A stretch of DNA of 64,000 bases from Sphingomonas sp. NFR15 (GCF_900103265.1 NZ_FMWX01000001.1:935753-999752), one strand, 5' to 3'; shown: positions 43,955-52,934, numbered from the stretch's first letter. Made by a program: numbers and translations. The notes: generated from the sequence alone by a model not told the origin.

Positions 43955-45208
43955 TCAGCGCGCCAGCGCATTGCCGCCATTGAGCGCGCGCAACTGGAGC
44001 AGCGCCTCGATCGCGTCGCGCCGCGTGTCGAGGATCGCCCCGGTCGCGTCGAGATAGGCCTGCTGCATCTGCGTGTAGGTAGTGAGCGGAATCGCGCCGA
44101 GCCGGTAGTTACGGTCAGCCTCGATTGCGGCGGCGGCAAAGCGCTGCGCCGATGCGCCGTCCCATTTCGCCAGCGCCTCGCGCTTGGCTTGATATTGCGC
44201 GGCTTGATCGAACACGTCGCGCGCGATCCGGCGTTCGGCGGCGACCAGCGTGGCATTCGCCTGGGCCTGCCGCCCCTGCTCGGCCGCGACGTCGCCCGCC
44301 TGCCGGTTCCACAGGGGAATCGAGGTGGAGAGGCGCACGCCGACGTTGGTCTCGCGAATGTCGGAGCGCGCGCGATCATAATAGGGCCCGACGCTCACCA
44401 CCGGGATGCGGGCCTTTTTCGCGAGGTCCACCCGCAGCCCCTGCTGCTCGAACTGCGCCCGCAGCGCCTGCAGCTCGAAATTGTTGGCGTTCGCCTGCGC
44501 GGCGAGCGTCGCGTCCGCTGGCAGATCGGGCAGGCCCATGTCGGGCCGGACGATGCGAATGCGCGCGGCGAACGGCGCACCGCGCAGTTGATTGAGTTCG
44601 TAGAGGATCGAATTGGCCTCGGCATCCGCCGCCGCCGCGCTACGCTCCGCGCTGATCGCGTTCGCCTGCAGCGCCGTCGCCTCGAGCTGGGGCGAAGGGC
44701 CGGCGGGGTCGCGCGCGACGATCACGCGCGCCAGCGTCCGCATCCGATTGGCGACCGCGCGTGCCGCCGCCGCCTTCTCGTCCGCCGCGAACAGCCGGTA
44801 GCCGAGCGAGCGCGCCCGCGCCGCCAAAGTCGCGTCGAACTGCTGGAGGCCAATCCGCGCCAGCGACACCTGCCGGTCGGCGATCGCGCGGCGCAGCGCG
44901 ATCCGCCCGCCGAACTCGATCGGCTGAGTGACCGACACGGCATAGGTCATGCCCTCGCCGTTGAGCGCGCCGGTATTGACGTCGTTCGCGCGGCGCTGGC
45001 CGAATTCGACGGTCGCTTCGGGATCGGCCCAGCGCCCGGCCGCCGCGCGCTCGACACCGGCCGTATCGATCTGCCGCTGGTAGAATTGCCGCTCGGGATT
45101 GTTCGCGATCACGTCCTGCGCCAGCGCGTCGAGCGACACGGCGGGGCCGCTCTGCGCCAGCGCGGGCGTCGCGAGGCATATCCATCCCGCCAGTGCGAGC
45201 AACCGCAT
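43955..45208 (-). CDS. TolC-family outer-membrane channel (CzcC-like)
   Basis: 417 residues with a signal peptide ('LLALAGWICLATPALAQ'). Two repeated OEP halves rich in Ala coiled-coil segments ('FGQRRANDVNTGALNGEG', 'SVTQPIEFGGRIALRRAIA', 'GAIPLTTYTQMQQAYLDATG'). It is the first gene of the pump operon, divergent from the response regulator at 45337. It would form the outer-membrane exit duct for the RND permease. Confidence 0.88.
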   Translation of the reverse strand: MRLLALAGWICLATPALAQSGPAVSLDALAQDVIANNPERQFYQRQIDTAGVERAAAGRWADPEATVEFGQRRANDVNTGALNGEGMTYAVSVTQPIEFGGRIALRRAIADRQVSLARIGLQQFDATLAARARSLGYRLFAADEKAAAARAVANRMRTLARVIVARDPAGPSPQLEATALQANAISAERSAAAADAEANSILYELNQLRGAPFAARIRIVRPDMGLPDLPADATLAAQANANNFELQALRAQFEQQGLRVDLAKKARIPVVSVGPYYDRARSDIRETNVGVRLSTSIPLWNRQAGDVAAEQGRQAQANATLVAAERRIARDVFDQAAQYQAKREALAKWDGASAQRFAAAAIEADRNYRLGAIPLTTYTQMQQAYLDATGAILDTRRDAIEALLQLRALNGGNALAR

Positions 45209-45336
45209 CTTCCGCCTCCGATCGATCCTGCCGCCCCCTAACCCTGCCGCTTTACGGCCGTCGACTAAAACCGCGTTCAGAGTCTGAAACGCAATTCAGT
45301 TGACCGCGCGCGCGTGCCCGCCACACATGCGCAGGC
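45209..45336. promoter_or_regulatory. divergent control region of pump and two-component system
   Basis: TTCAGAGTCTGAA (45276-45288) is a dyad, and TTCAG recurs at 45295-45299, giving repeats about 19 bases apart as expected for an OmpR-type regulator. This fits control of the pump operon (minus) and autoregulation (plus). Confidence 0.5.
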
Positions 45337-46014
45337 GTGACGCAGATCCTGCTCCTCGAAGACGATCCCGGCACGGCGGATGAAATCCGGCTGGAACTCG
45401 TCGCCGCCGGGCACGGGGTCGCACATCGCTCCACGCTCGCCGCAGCGGCCGAGGCGGTGCGCGCGGGCGGCATCGACGTGTTGATCGTCGACCGCCAATT
45501 GCCCGATGGCGAGGGGCTGGACCTGATCGCGGCGCTGCGATCGGAGGGATTTCGCACCCCCGCGCTGGTGCTGAGCGCGCTGGGCAGCCTCGACGATCGC
45601 GTGCGCGGTCTGCGCGCCGGCGGCGATGATTACCTCCCCAAGCCCTTCGCGCTGGTCGAGCTGATCGCCCGCGTCGAGGCGCTGCTCCGCCGCCCCGACG
45701 AGCGGCGCGACACGCGATTGATCGTCGGCCCGCTCGATCTCGACCTGCTCGAAGGCAAGGCGCGCCGCGCGGGCCGGCCGCTGGACCTGCTGCCGCGCGA
45801 GTTGAAGCTGCTCGACTATCTGGTGCGCCGCCCCGGCCGCATCGTCACCCGCTCGATGCTGCTCCAGGACGTATGGGGCTACAATTTCGAGCCGAACAGC
45901 AATGTGGTCGATGTCCACATCGGCCGCCTGCGCCGCAAGGTGGACGGCGAAGGCGAACCGCAACTGATCCGCAACGTGCGCGGGCAAGGCTATATCTTCG
46001 ATGTTCCGGCCTGA
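45337..46014 (+). CDS. OmpR-family response regulator (metal-responsive type)
   Basis: 225 residues. Receiver with 'LLEDDP', phospho-acceptor Asp52 in 'IVDRQLP', 'LSALGSLDDRV' and 'YLPKPF'; then a winged helix ('LLPRELKLLDYLVRRPGRIV', 'SNVVDVHIGRLRRKV', 'VRGQGYIFDV'). GTG start at 45337. The stop overlaps the sensor kinase ATG by 14 bases. By position it controls the divergent metal pump. Confidence 0.9.
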   Translation: MTQILLLEDDPGTADEIRLELVAAGHGVAHRSTLAAAAEAVRAGGIDVLIVDRQLPDGEGLDLIAALRSEGFRTPALVLSALGSLDDRVRGLRAGGDDYLPKPFALVELIARVEALLRRPDERRDTRLIVGPLDLDLLEGKARRAGRPLDLLPRELKLLDYLVRRPGRIVTRSMLLQDVWGYNFEPNSNVVDVHIGRLRRKVDGEGEPQLIRNVRGQGYIFDVPA

Positions 46015-47368
46015 TCCCCGCACCCGCGCGACCTGGCGCTGGGGCGGCGCGCTGGCAGCGATCCTGATCCTGCAGTCGCTGGTGCTGGCCGGCATCTTCT
46101 GGGTGACCGCCAACGGCAATCACCGGCGCGCGATCGAACACACGCTGCTCGACGATTGCGGCTTCTTCGCGCTCACCCCGCCCGCCGAACGCGCCGAAGA
46201 ACTGCGCGAACGGCTGGCGCGCGACATTCACCGCGAGCGCTTCCTTGCCCTGTTCGATGCGAACGGGCGGCGGATCGCGGGTAACGTCGCGACGATCCCG
46301 GACCTTCCACCCGGCACCAGTGCGTCGTTCGTCGCTCCCGTCGCGCCGACCGAACTGCCCGGCAAGACGAGCGACGTCGCCCGCCTGACGCTCTGCCCCT
46401 TGTCGGACGGCACGCGCCTGCTGACCGGCATGGACCTCGACGATACCGAGGAAGCGCTGCGGCTGACCTGGCAATCGTTGCTGCTCGGCCTGCTGCCCGG
46501 CCTCTGCTTGGCACTCGGCGTCGGCCTCGTCGCCGGCCGGCGCGCCGCGCGGCAGGTCGATGCGGTGCGTTTGCTCACCGAACGGATCGTCTCGGGGGAT
46601 CTTGCCCAGCGCCTGCCTGTGCCGGCGCGGCCGGACAGTTTCGGGCTGCTGTGCGCGCACATCAACAGCATGCTCGACCAATTACAGATGCTGGTTGCCG
46701 AGGTGCGCGGCATCGGCGACGATATCGCGCACCAGCTCCGCACCCCCCTCACCCGCCTCCGCGCAGGATTGGAGCGGGGCTTGCGCGAAGCCGAGGACCG
46801 GGCCGGCTTCGAAGCGGTGATCGACCGCGGGCTCGCCGAGATCGACAGCCTGCTCGGCATCGTCGCCGCGCTGCTGCGCTTGCGCGAGTTGGAGGATGAC
46901 GAACGCAGAAGCCGCTTCGCGTCGATAGACCTCGTCCGGCTGGTGGAAGACGCGTGCGACCTTCACCGCCCGGCGGCGGAGGATCGCGGCATCACGCTGC
47001 TGTGCGAATGCGCGCGCGTTCCCACGATCGAGGGCGATGCCAGCCTCCTGTTCGAAGCGGTCGCCAACCTGATCGACAATGCGATGAAGTTCGGGCCACC
47101 GAACGGGACGGTGACGGTGCGGCTGGCCAGCGACGCCGCCGTCCCGACCATCACCATTGCCGATGAAGGGGATGGCGTGCCGGCCGCCGAACGCTCGCTC
47201 GTCACCCAGCGTTTTTATCGCGGCCGCCGCGACGGCGTCGGCGCGGGGCTTGGGCTCGCGCTCGTCAAAGCCATTGTCGATCTGCATGGATTCGCGCTGT
47301 ACTTCGCGGCCTGCGGGAGCGCCGTGACGATCCGCTGCGCGCGCGAGATGCCGGCGCCGCTGCGGTGA
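46001..47368 (+). CDS. sensor histidine kinase partner of the metal regulator
   Basis: 455 residues. Two membrane segments ('LAAILILQSLVLAGIFWVTA' and 'LLLGLLPGLCLALGVGLVAG') enclose a periplasmic domain of ~120 residues with two Cys, then HAMP, HisKA 'DDIAHQLRTPLTRLRAGLER', and HATPase 'LIDNAMKFGP', 'DEGDGVP', 'GAGLGLALVKAIVD'. Layout is that of CusS/CzcS-type kinases, but the stimulus is not shown by sequence. Confidence 0.9.
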   Translation: MFRPDPRTRATWRWGGALAAILILQSLVLAGIFWVTANGNHRRAIEHTLLDDCGFFALTPPAERAEELRERLARDIHRERFLALFDANGRRIAGNVATIPDLPPGTSASFVAPVAPTELPGKTSDVARLTLCPLSDGTRLLTGMDLDDTEEALRLTWQSLLLGLLPGLCLALGVGLVAGRRAARQVDAVRLLTERIVSGDLAQRLPVPARPDSFGLLCAHINSMLDQLQMLVAEVRGIGDDIAHQLRTPLTRLRAGLERGLREAEDRAGFEAVIDRGLAEIDSLLGIVAALLRLRELEDDERRSRFASIDLVRLVEDACDLHRPAAEDRGITLLCECARVPTIEGDASLLFEAVANLIDNAMKFGPPNGTVTVRLASDAAVPTITIADEGDGVPAAERSLVTQRFYRGRRDGVGAGLGLALVKAIVDLHGFALYFAACGSAVTIRCAREMPAPLR

Positions 47369-47417
47369 CGCCGCCCGCGTCCTCCCGGCGATCCTCTCAT
47401 GGTTGGCGAAACCGCCG

Positions 47418-47564
47418 TCAGACGAATCCGCTATTCATCCAGACCGAAACGATGACTTCGAACAGGATGATCGAAGCAAGCACACTTCCGCCGACTTGAA
47501 TACGACGCTTCGCTTCCGCATCGAGCACGGAGCGGGATTTGTAGATGTGCGCTCGCATTTCCAT
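47418..47564 (-). CDS. possible small single-membrane-span protein
   Basis: 48 residues from ATG 47564: a charged N-terminus ('MEMRAHIYKSRSVLDAEAKR') and one hydrophobic segment ('GGSVLASIILFEVIVSVWM'). The upstream sequence (47565-47640) is unusually AT-rich and could hold a promoter, but the ribosome site is weak. No family recognised. Confidence 0.35.
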   Translation of the reverse strand: MEMRAHIYKSRSVLDAEAKRRIQVGGSVLASIILFEVIVSVWMNSGFV

Positions 47565-47635
47565 AGTCCCGAATCTGCATTTATCTTTAAGACTTTGTAA
47601 CAATATCGTCACCGCCGACGCATTGGGATTGATAC

Positions 47636-49180
47636 TTAGGTTTGGGTGAGGCACCCCTCCAGCGCGCGTTTCAGTTCCGGCAGATCCCGCCCCGCCGCCA
47701 GCACGATCCAGTCATCCGGGGCCGCAAGCGCGCTCTGTTTTCGCGCGACCTCCGCGTTCGCGTCCGACGCATCTGGCCCACGCGCCGCGATACGCCGCAC
47801 ACGTTCCGCCTCGCCCAACTCCAGCCAGAAGCCGTGAAAGGGAACGCCGCACAGCCGCGCCACCGCCGCGATCGCCGCCCGGTCGAGTCGGTCCGAGAAG
47901 ACGGCATCGGCGATCACCGCGCGACCCGCGCGCAGCGCCTCGGCCGCGAGTCGCCGCGTTTCCTCATAGACCCGCCGGTTGGCCGGCGCGGTGTAGTGCG
48001 ACGGGTCGAGCCGCTGCTCCGGCCCGACGCCGCAGAGCCGCTTGCGCAAGACGTCGCTCCGCAACACGCGCGCGCCGGGCGGGCCGCCGATCTCGCCCGC
48101 GACGAAGCGCGCGAGCGTCGACTTGCCCGACCCGGACAGGCCGCCGATCGCGACGAGTCGCGGACGGGCATCGGCAAGGATTTCACCCGCGAGCGAAAGG
48201 TAACGCCGCGCCTGCGCGAAGTCCTCGGCCCGGCCGGTTCGCGCCGCCTGCGCGGCGAGCACATGCGCACGGATGCCGGCGCGGATGCTCATATACAGCG
48301 GCAGCAGCGCGATTCCCGCTTCGTCGGCAGGCGACAGATCGAAATAGCGATTGGCGACGATGCCGGCCTCGCGGCGCAGCCCGCGCGCCCAGAAATCCAT
48401 CAGCAGGAACGCAAGGTCGTACAGTACGTCGGTGGTGGCGAGTTCGGCATCGAATTCCAGGCAATCGAACGGTGTCGGCACGTCATCGAGCACGACGATG
48501 TTGGCGAGATGGAGATCGCCGTGGCAATGCCGGACCCGTCCGGCACGCGCCCGCGCGTCGAGCAGCGGCCGGTGCCGCGCGACCCCCGCCATCAGCCGTT
48601 CGGTGAGCGCCTTCACGATGGCCGGGTCGAGCGTATCCGCGAAGGCCGCCATGCTGTGGGCATTGCCCTCCACCACCTTGCGGATGCGGTCCGCGCCATC
48701 ACCGCCTTCGGCGATCTGCGCGCGCGCGTGAAAGCCCGCCACCGCGTCCGCGAGGCGCATCAGCAACGCATCGTCGAGCGTGATCCGGTCCACCATGTTC
48801 GCCAGCAACGCCGCGTCGGGGAAGCGGCGCATCTCGAGCAGCCAGTCGATCGGCGCGCCACGCCCGTCCAGCGCCAGCGTGCCGTCCTGCTCGAGCGTAA
48901 CGGGGTGCAGGTTCAGGTACAGGTCCGGCGCGGTGCGGCGGTTGAGGTGAAGTTCCGCGTCGAGCGCGGCGCGGCGGCGCTCCGGCGTCGTGAAATCGAG
49001 ATAGCCGAACGCCACCGGGCGCTTGATCTTCCACGCGCGGTCGCCCGACAGATAGATCGTGGCGGCATGGGTTTCGATGATCTCCACCGGCGCATCGGTC
49101 CCGAACGGGCCGCCGCGTGCCAGCCAGGCCGCGACGTCGGCATCGCGCCGGGGAAGGCGCGCGACCGACGCCGCCGCCAC
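47636..49180 (-). CDS. APH-like/AAA ATPase fusion (predicted two-domain kinase)
   Basis: 514 residues. The N-terminal ~330 residues carry a phosphotransferase fold ('ATIYLSGDRAWKIKRPVAF', 'CHGDLHLANIVVLDDVPTPF', 'CLEFDAELATTDVLYDLAFL'). The C-terminal ~170 residues are a P-loop kinase ('VAIGGLSGSGKSTLARFVAG', 'VLRSDVLRKRLCG'). This 'bifunctional APH/ATP-binding' family is common beside Hsp20 and USP genes, with unknown substrate. GTG at 49180 with GAGG upstream; it directly follows the Hsp20 gene. Confidence 0.85.
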   Translation of the reverse strand: MAAASVARLPRRDADVAAWLARGGPFGTDAPVEIIETHAATIYLSGDRAWKIKRPVAFGYLDFTTPERRRAALDAELHLNRRTAPDLYLNLHPVTLEQDGTLALDGRGAPIDWLLEMRRFPDAALLANMVDRITLDDALLMRLADAVAGFHARAQIAEGGDGADRIRKVVEGNAHSMAAFADTLDPAIVKALTERLMAGVARHRPLLDARARAGRVRHCHGDLHLANIVVLDDVPTPFDCLEFDAELATTDVLYDLAFLLMDFWARGLRREAGIVANRYFDLSPADEAGIALLPLYMSIRAGIRAHVLAAQAARTGRAEDFAQARRYLSLAGEILADARPRLVAIGGLSGSGKSTLARFVAGEIGGPPGARVLRSDVLRKRLCGVGPEQRLDPSHYTAPANRRVYEETRRLAAEALRAGRAVIADAVFSDRLDRAAIAAVARLCGVPFHGFWLELGEAERVRRIAARGPDASDANAEVARKQSALAAPDDWIVLAAGRDLPELKRALEGCLTQT

Positions 49181-49182
49181 GC

Positions 49183-49662
49183 CTATGCCTCGATCGCGAT
49201 CTTTCGCGACCGCTGCGGGGCGTTGCGGTCCTTGGCGATCTCCAGGCTCAGCACGCCGTGGTTGAACTTGGCCTTGATCTCGTTGGGATCGGCGTCGGCG
49301 GGCAGCGCTATCTCCCGGCGGAACGCGCCGTAGCGGCGTTCGCTGATCAGCCGCCCCTCGTCCTTGCGCTCCTCCGACGCGGTCTTTTCGCCGGCGATGA
49401 CGAGGACACCCTCGGTCACTTCCACCGAAACGTCCTTGTCGGTGAGGCCGGGAAGTTCCGCCGTCAGCCGATAGGCGTCACCGGTGTCGTTCAGTTCCAG
49501 CGGCGGCATCGGCGCGACCACGCGCTTCGCGATATCGAAAAAGCCTCGCCCCGGCTGATCGACATCGGCGAACATGCGGTCGATCTCACCGCGCAGCCAG
49601 CCGAACGGGCTGATGTCCGCGATCGACGTCCGCGTGGCGGGTGTCTTGCTCATCTCGTTCAT
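49183..49662 (-). CDS. Hsp20-family small heat-shock protein
   Basis: 159 residues. The alpha-crystallin domain spans most of the C-terminal 110 residues ('PLELNDTGDAYRLTAELPGL', 'VSVEVTEGVLVIAGEKTAS', 'RRYGAFRREIALPADADPN', 'GVLSLEIAKD'). The terminal I-x-I-like 'RKIAIEA' supports oligomerisation. GGAG fixes the start at 49662. ATP-independent holdase. Middle gene of a minus-strand operon behind a FixJ-like site. Confidence 0.92.
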   Translation of the reverse strand: MNEMSKTPATRTSIADISPFGWLRGEIDRMFADVDQPGRGFFDIAKRVVAPMPPLELNDTGDAYRLTAELPGLTDKDVSVEVTEGVLVIAGEKTASEERKDEGRLISERRYGAFRREIALPADADPNEIKAKFNHGVLSLEIAKDRNAPQRSRKIAIEA

Positions 49663-49698
49663 GGGAAGCGTCTCCATTTCGGGTTGCGGCACGCGGGA

Positions 49699-49929
49699 TC
49701 AGGCGAAGAGCGCGGGTTCGGGATCGTCCTCGATCGGCTCGGGCACGGCCAGTTGTTCGTGGCAATCATGCGAGATCGTATGATGGCACCGGGGCGGCCA
49801 GGCCGCATTGACGGCCGCGTTCCACCATCCCGTGGTGACGATCATCGGCACTTCCCAGACGCGCTCGCAAGCAGTCCAGAGCAGCTCGGGAACCGGCGCG
49901 TCGAATTGCGTGGTGGCCGATTCGGTCAT
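49699..49929 (-). CDS. small Cys/His-containing hypothetical protein
   Basis: 76 residues. AAGGAGA seven bases before the ATG supports a real gene. The central 'WPPRCHHTISHDCHEQ' packs two Cys and four His, which could bind metal or haem; the tail is acidic ('EPIEDDPEPALFA'). No family recognised. It is first of the Hsp20 operon, 58 bases after a FixJ-like site. Confidence 0.65.
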   Translation of the reverse strand: MTESATTQFDAPVPELLWTACERVWEVPMIVTTGWWNAAVNAAWPPRCHHTISHDCHEQLAVPEPIEDDPEPALFA

Positions 49930-49986
49930 CGCTCGTCTCCTTAGTCCCGCCGGCAGAGGGATAGGATCGCGCCCGCAGGCGATGAA

Positions 49987-50002
49987 TCGGGGATGCTACT
50001 TA
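49987..50002 (-). promoter_or_regulatory. FixJ-like box i (Hsp20 operon)
   Basis: Minus-strand TAAGTAGCATCCCCGA. It ends 58 bases before the 49929 start and is close to the box at 63154 (TACGTAGCAATCCGTA) and to the recalled rhizobial FixJ consensus TAMGTAGTTTCCC. Confidence 0.5.
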
Positions 50003-50074
50003 GGTGTCCGGCACGGGCACCGCCGCGCGCGCCAGCTTCGCCGCGCATCGCCCCCCGCCCGCGCCGCCGTGCCG

Positions 50075-50090
50075 TCCGTGAATCTACGGA
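50075..50090 (+). promoter_or_regulatory. FixJ-like box a (alcohol dehydrogenase/phaB unit)
   Basis: TCCGTGAATCTACGGA has perfect 5-bp arms and is followed by TGGGCTGCGCGTGG. It lies 86 bases before the gene at 50176. The same flank (TGGGCGGCGCGTGG) follows box b at 61064. Confidence 0.6.
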
Positions 50091-50175
50091 TGGGCTGCGC
50101 GTGGTGCGATCGGCATGAGCCGATGCGCAAGATCGCCCGCCGGTCGGCGCGGCGCGCGAACCTGGAGAGACGGCG

Positions 50176-51213
50176 ATGAAAGCATTGGTCTATCACGGCC
50201 CCGGCAGCAAAAGCCTGGACGAACGTCCCATGCCGGTGCTCCGCGACGGCGGCGACGCGATCGTGCGGGTGACGCGCACGACCATCTGCGGCACCGATCT
50301 GCACATCCTGAAAGGCGACGTGCCGACCTGCGCGCCCGGCCGCATCCTTGGCCATGAGGGTGTCGGCATCGTCGAGGCGGTCGGCGCCGGCGTCACGACG
50401 TTCAAGCCCGGCGATCACGTCCTCATCTCGTGCATCACGTCATGCGGGCGGTGCGCCTTCTGCCGCAAGGGCATGTATTCGCACTGCACGTCGGGCGGCT
50501 GGATTCTCGGCAACACGATCGACGGGACGCAGGCGGAGTATGTGCGCGTGCCGCATGCCGACACGAGCCTCTATCCCATACCGGCCGGCGCCGACGAGGA
50601 GGCGCTGGTGATGTTGAGCGACATCCTGCCGACCGGCTTCGAATGCGGCGTCCTCAACGGGCGGGTCCAGCCGGGGAGCAGCGTCGCGATCGTCGGCGCG
50701 GGGCCGATCGGGCTCGCCGCGCTGCTGACCGCGCGCTTCTACACGCCGGCCAAGATCGTGGTGATCGACCTCGACGCGCACCGCCTCGCGACCGCGAAGC
50801 GCTTCGGCGCGACGCATGTCGTCGACAGCGGCCATGAGGACGCGGCGGCGGCGGTGCGCGCGGTCACCGGCGGTCTCGGCGCGGATACCGTCATCGAGGC
50901 GGTCGGCGTACCGGCGACGTTCGAGCTCTGCCAGGAACTCGTCGCGCCCGGCGGCGTCATCGCCAACATCGGCGTGCATGGCTGCAAGGCCGATCTGCAC
51001 CTCGAAACCCTGTGGTCGCGCAATATCGCCATCACCACGCGGCTCGTCGATACCGCCACGACGCCGATGCTGATGGAAACGGTATCCGCCGGAACGCTGG
51101 CGCCCGAACGCCTCATCACCCACCACTTCCAGCTCGCCGATATCCTCGACGCCTATGACACGTTCGGCCGCGCGGCCGAGACCCAGGCGCTGAAGGTGCT
51201 GATCGCGACCTGA
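50176..51213 (+). CDS. zinc-dependent alcohol dehydrogenase (secondary-alcohol type)
   Basis: 345 residues, MDR superfamily. Catalytic zinc 'TICGTDLHILKG' and 'GRILGHEGVGIVEAVGAGV'; structural zinc cysteines in 'SCGRCAFCRKGMYSHC'; NAD(P) loop 'VAIVGAGPIGLAALL'. It resembles the isopropanol/threonine dehydrogenase branch. GAGAGACGGCG lies before the ATG. The PhaB gene follows by 39 bases, so they are probably co-transcribed from the box at 50075. Confidence 0.88.
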   Translation: MKALVYHGPGSKSLDERPMPVLRDGGDAIVRVTRTTICGTDLHILKGDVPTCAPGRILGHEGVGIVEAVGAGVTTFKPGDHVLISCITSCGRCAFCRKGMYSHCTSGGWILGNTIDGTQAEYVRVPHADTSLYPIPAGADEEALVMLSDILPTGFECGVLNGRVQPGSSVAIVGAGPIGLAALLTARFYTPAKIVVIDLDAHRLATAKRFGATHVVDSGHEDAAAAVRAVTGGLGADTVIEAVGVPATFELCQELVAPGGVIANIGVHGCKADLHLETLWSRNIAITTRLVDTATTPMLMETVSAGTLAPERLITHHFQLADILDAYDTFGRAAETQALKVLIAT

Positions 51214-51252
51214 CGGCGCGGCGCCCGCTTCCACATGAGAGAGGAGACGAAA

Positions 51253-51987
51253 ATGGCGACACAGACACGGCGCGTCGCGCTGGTGACCGGCGGCACCACG
51301 GGAATCGGCGCCGCGACCTGCCAGTCGCTGGCGGCGGCCGGATATACGGTCGCCGCCAGCTTCTGCGGCAACGAGGATCGGGCCAAGGATTTCACCAGCC
51401 GGACCGGCATCCCGGCGTGGCGCTGGTCGGTCAGCGATCACGATGCCTGCCGGGCCGGCATCGATACGATCGAGGCCGCGCTCGGGCCAATCGAGATCCT
51501 CGTCAACAACGCCGGCATCACCCGCGACTCCAGCCTCGCCAAGATGACGCCGGACGCGTGGCGCGCGGTGATCGACACCAACCTTTCGGGCTGCTTCAAC
51601 ATGGCGCATGCCGTGTTCGCCGGCATGCGCGCGCGCAAATGGGGGCGGATCGTCAACGTCTCCTCGATCAACGGCGAGACGGGACAGTTCGGCCATACCA
51701 ACTATGCCGCCTCCAAGGCGGGCATTCTCGGGTTCACGCGCGCGCTCGCGCTCGAAGGCGCGCGGGACGGGGTGACGGTGAACGCGGTCGCGCCCGGCTA
51801 CACCGACACCGATATGGTCAAGGCGGTGCCGACCGATGTCCTGGGCGGGATCGTCGCGCGGATTCCCGTGGGCCGACTCGCCAGGCCGGAGGAGATCGCG
51901 CGCTGCATCGCGTTCCTCGTCGCCGAGGAGTCCGGCTTCATCACCGGCGCGACGTTGGACGTGAACGGCGGCCAGCGCATGGGCTGA
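51253..51987 (+). CDS. phaB: acetoacetyl-CoA reductase
   Basis: 244 residues, SDR. 'ALVTGGTTGIGAATCQSLAA', 'GIPAWRWSVSDHDACRAGID', 'NNAGITRDSSLAKMTPDAW', 'INGETGQFGHTNYAASKAG' and 'YTDTDMVKAVPTDVLGGIVA' match the PhaB/PhbB pattern. It reduces acetoacetyl-CoA to (R)-3-hydroxybutyryl-CoA with NADPH for the PHA synthase at 53892. GAGAGGAGA fixes ATG 51253. No phaA thiolase lies nearby. Confidence 0.87.
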   Translation: MATQTRRVALVTGGTTGIGAATCQSLAAAGYTVAASFCGNEDRAKDFTSRTGIPAWRWSVSDHDACRAGIDTIEAALGPIEILVNNAGITRDSSLAKMTPDAWRAVIDTNLSGCFNMAHAVFAGMRARKWGRIVNVSSINGETGQFGHTNYAASKAGILGFTRALALEGARDGVTVNAVAPGYTDTDMVKAVPTDVLGGIVARIPVGRLARPEEIARCIAFLVAEESGFITGATLDVNGGQRMG

Positions 51988-51998
51988 TGCCCGACCCT

Positions 51999-52014
51999 TA
52001 AGGGAATTTGCGCA
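51999..52014 (+). promoter_or_regulatory. FixJ-like box h (BON gene)
   Basis: TAAGGGAATTTGCGCA followed by TTGGGCGGCGC. It parallels minus-strand box d (TGCGGGGAATTACGCA then TGGCC). It lies 206 bases before the BON gene at 52221, which is farther than the other boxes. Confidence 0.45.
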
Positions 52015-52220
52015 TTGGGCGGCGCAAATCCGCGCTTCAGAAAGACCGTGATAGCCACGGGAGCGCTGGATGCCGACCGACCCCTTCCCAAACCTCCTCC
52101 GACAGTTGCGGCGCCGGCGTGGCACGAAGGCTTCCACGATCTTGCCGGCGGTCCTCAGCCTATCCGCCTGCGAGCCCGGCGCCCCGATCGGGCGTCTCAC
52201 CTCGAAGAAGGAGAAGAGCA

Positions 52221-52877
52221 ATGCTAAAGACCGACAGCCAGTTGCAGCATGATGTCATCGCCGAACTCGAATGGGAACCGCGTGTCGATCACGCCGACAT
52301 CGGCGTGGCCGTCAACGACGGCGTCGTCACCCTGTCCGGCTATGTGAAGACCTATCCGGAAAAATTCGCCGCCGAAAAGGCGACCCGCAGGGTGGCCGGC
52401 GTCAAGGCGATCGCCGAGGAGATCAAGGTCCGGCTCGCGGCCGAACCCAAGACCGCCGACCATGAGATCGCCAAGCGCATCCTCGATCTGTTCGCGTGGA
52501 ACGTGTCGATCCCGGACGACCGCCTGACCGTGAAGGTCGAACATGGCTGGGTGACGCTGTCCGGCACGGTCGACAAACATTATCAGAGCGAGGAGGCGCG
52601 CAGGGCGGCTGGCCGTGTGACCGGGGTGCTCGGCGTCGTCAATCTCATCACCGTCAAGCAATTGCCGGTGCCCGCCGACATCAAGGACCGCATCATGGCC
52701 GCGTTCAAGCGCCAGGCCAATCTCGACGCCAACACGGTGATGGTCGCGACCGAGGGCAGCAAGGTCAAGCTGACCGGCAAGGTGCGGGCGTGGAGCGAGC
52801 GCGGCCTGGCCGAACAGGCGGCATGGGCGGCGCCTGGCGTCACCGCCGTCGAGGACGACATCGTCGTCGCGTTCTGA
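52221..52877 (+). CDS. triple-BON-domain protein
   Basis: 218 residues made of three BON domains in series (about residues 8-70, 77-145, 150-217). Each has the 'VNDGVVTLSGYV' / 'VEHGWVTLSGTV' / 'TEGSKVKLTGKV' strand and a 'VAGVKAIAEEI'-like end. No signal peptide, so it is a cytosolic BON protein rather than an OsmY type. BON domains bind membranes or carbohydrates. A strong GAAGGAGAAGAG precedes the ATG. Confidence 0.9.
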   Translation: MLKTDSQLQHDVIAELEWEPRVDHADIGVAVNDGVVTLSGYVKTYPEKFAAEKATRRVAGVKAIAEEIKVRLAAEPKTADHEIAKRILDLFAWNVSIPDDRLTVKVEHGWVTLSGTVDKHYQSEEARRAAGRVTGVLGVVNLITVKQLPVPADIKDRIMAAFKRQANLDANTVMVATEGSKVKLTGKVRAWSERGLAEQAAWAAPGVTAVEDDIVVAF

Positions 52878-52934
52878 CCATCCCGCGCGGATCGCGTCAC
52901 GCGGCCGTCCGGGCGCCGGGCGGCCGCTTTCGTA

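Noticed and set aside
52070-52252. 60-codon frame with GGGAG and a lipobox-like 'LSLSACEP'
   Set aside because: No proper signal helix before the Cys, it overlaps the start of the well-supported BON gene, and it has no family similarity.
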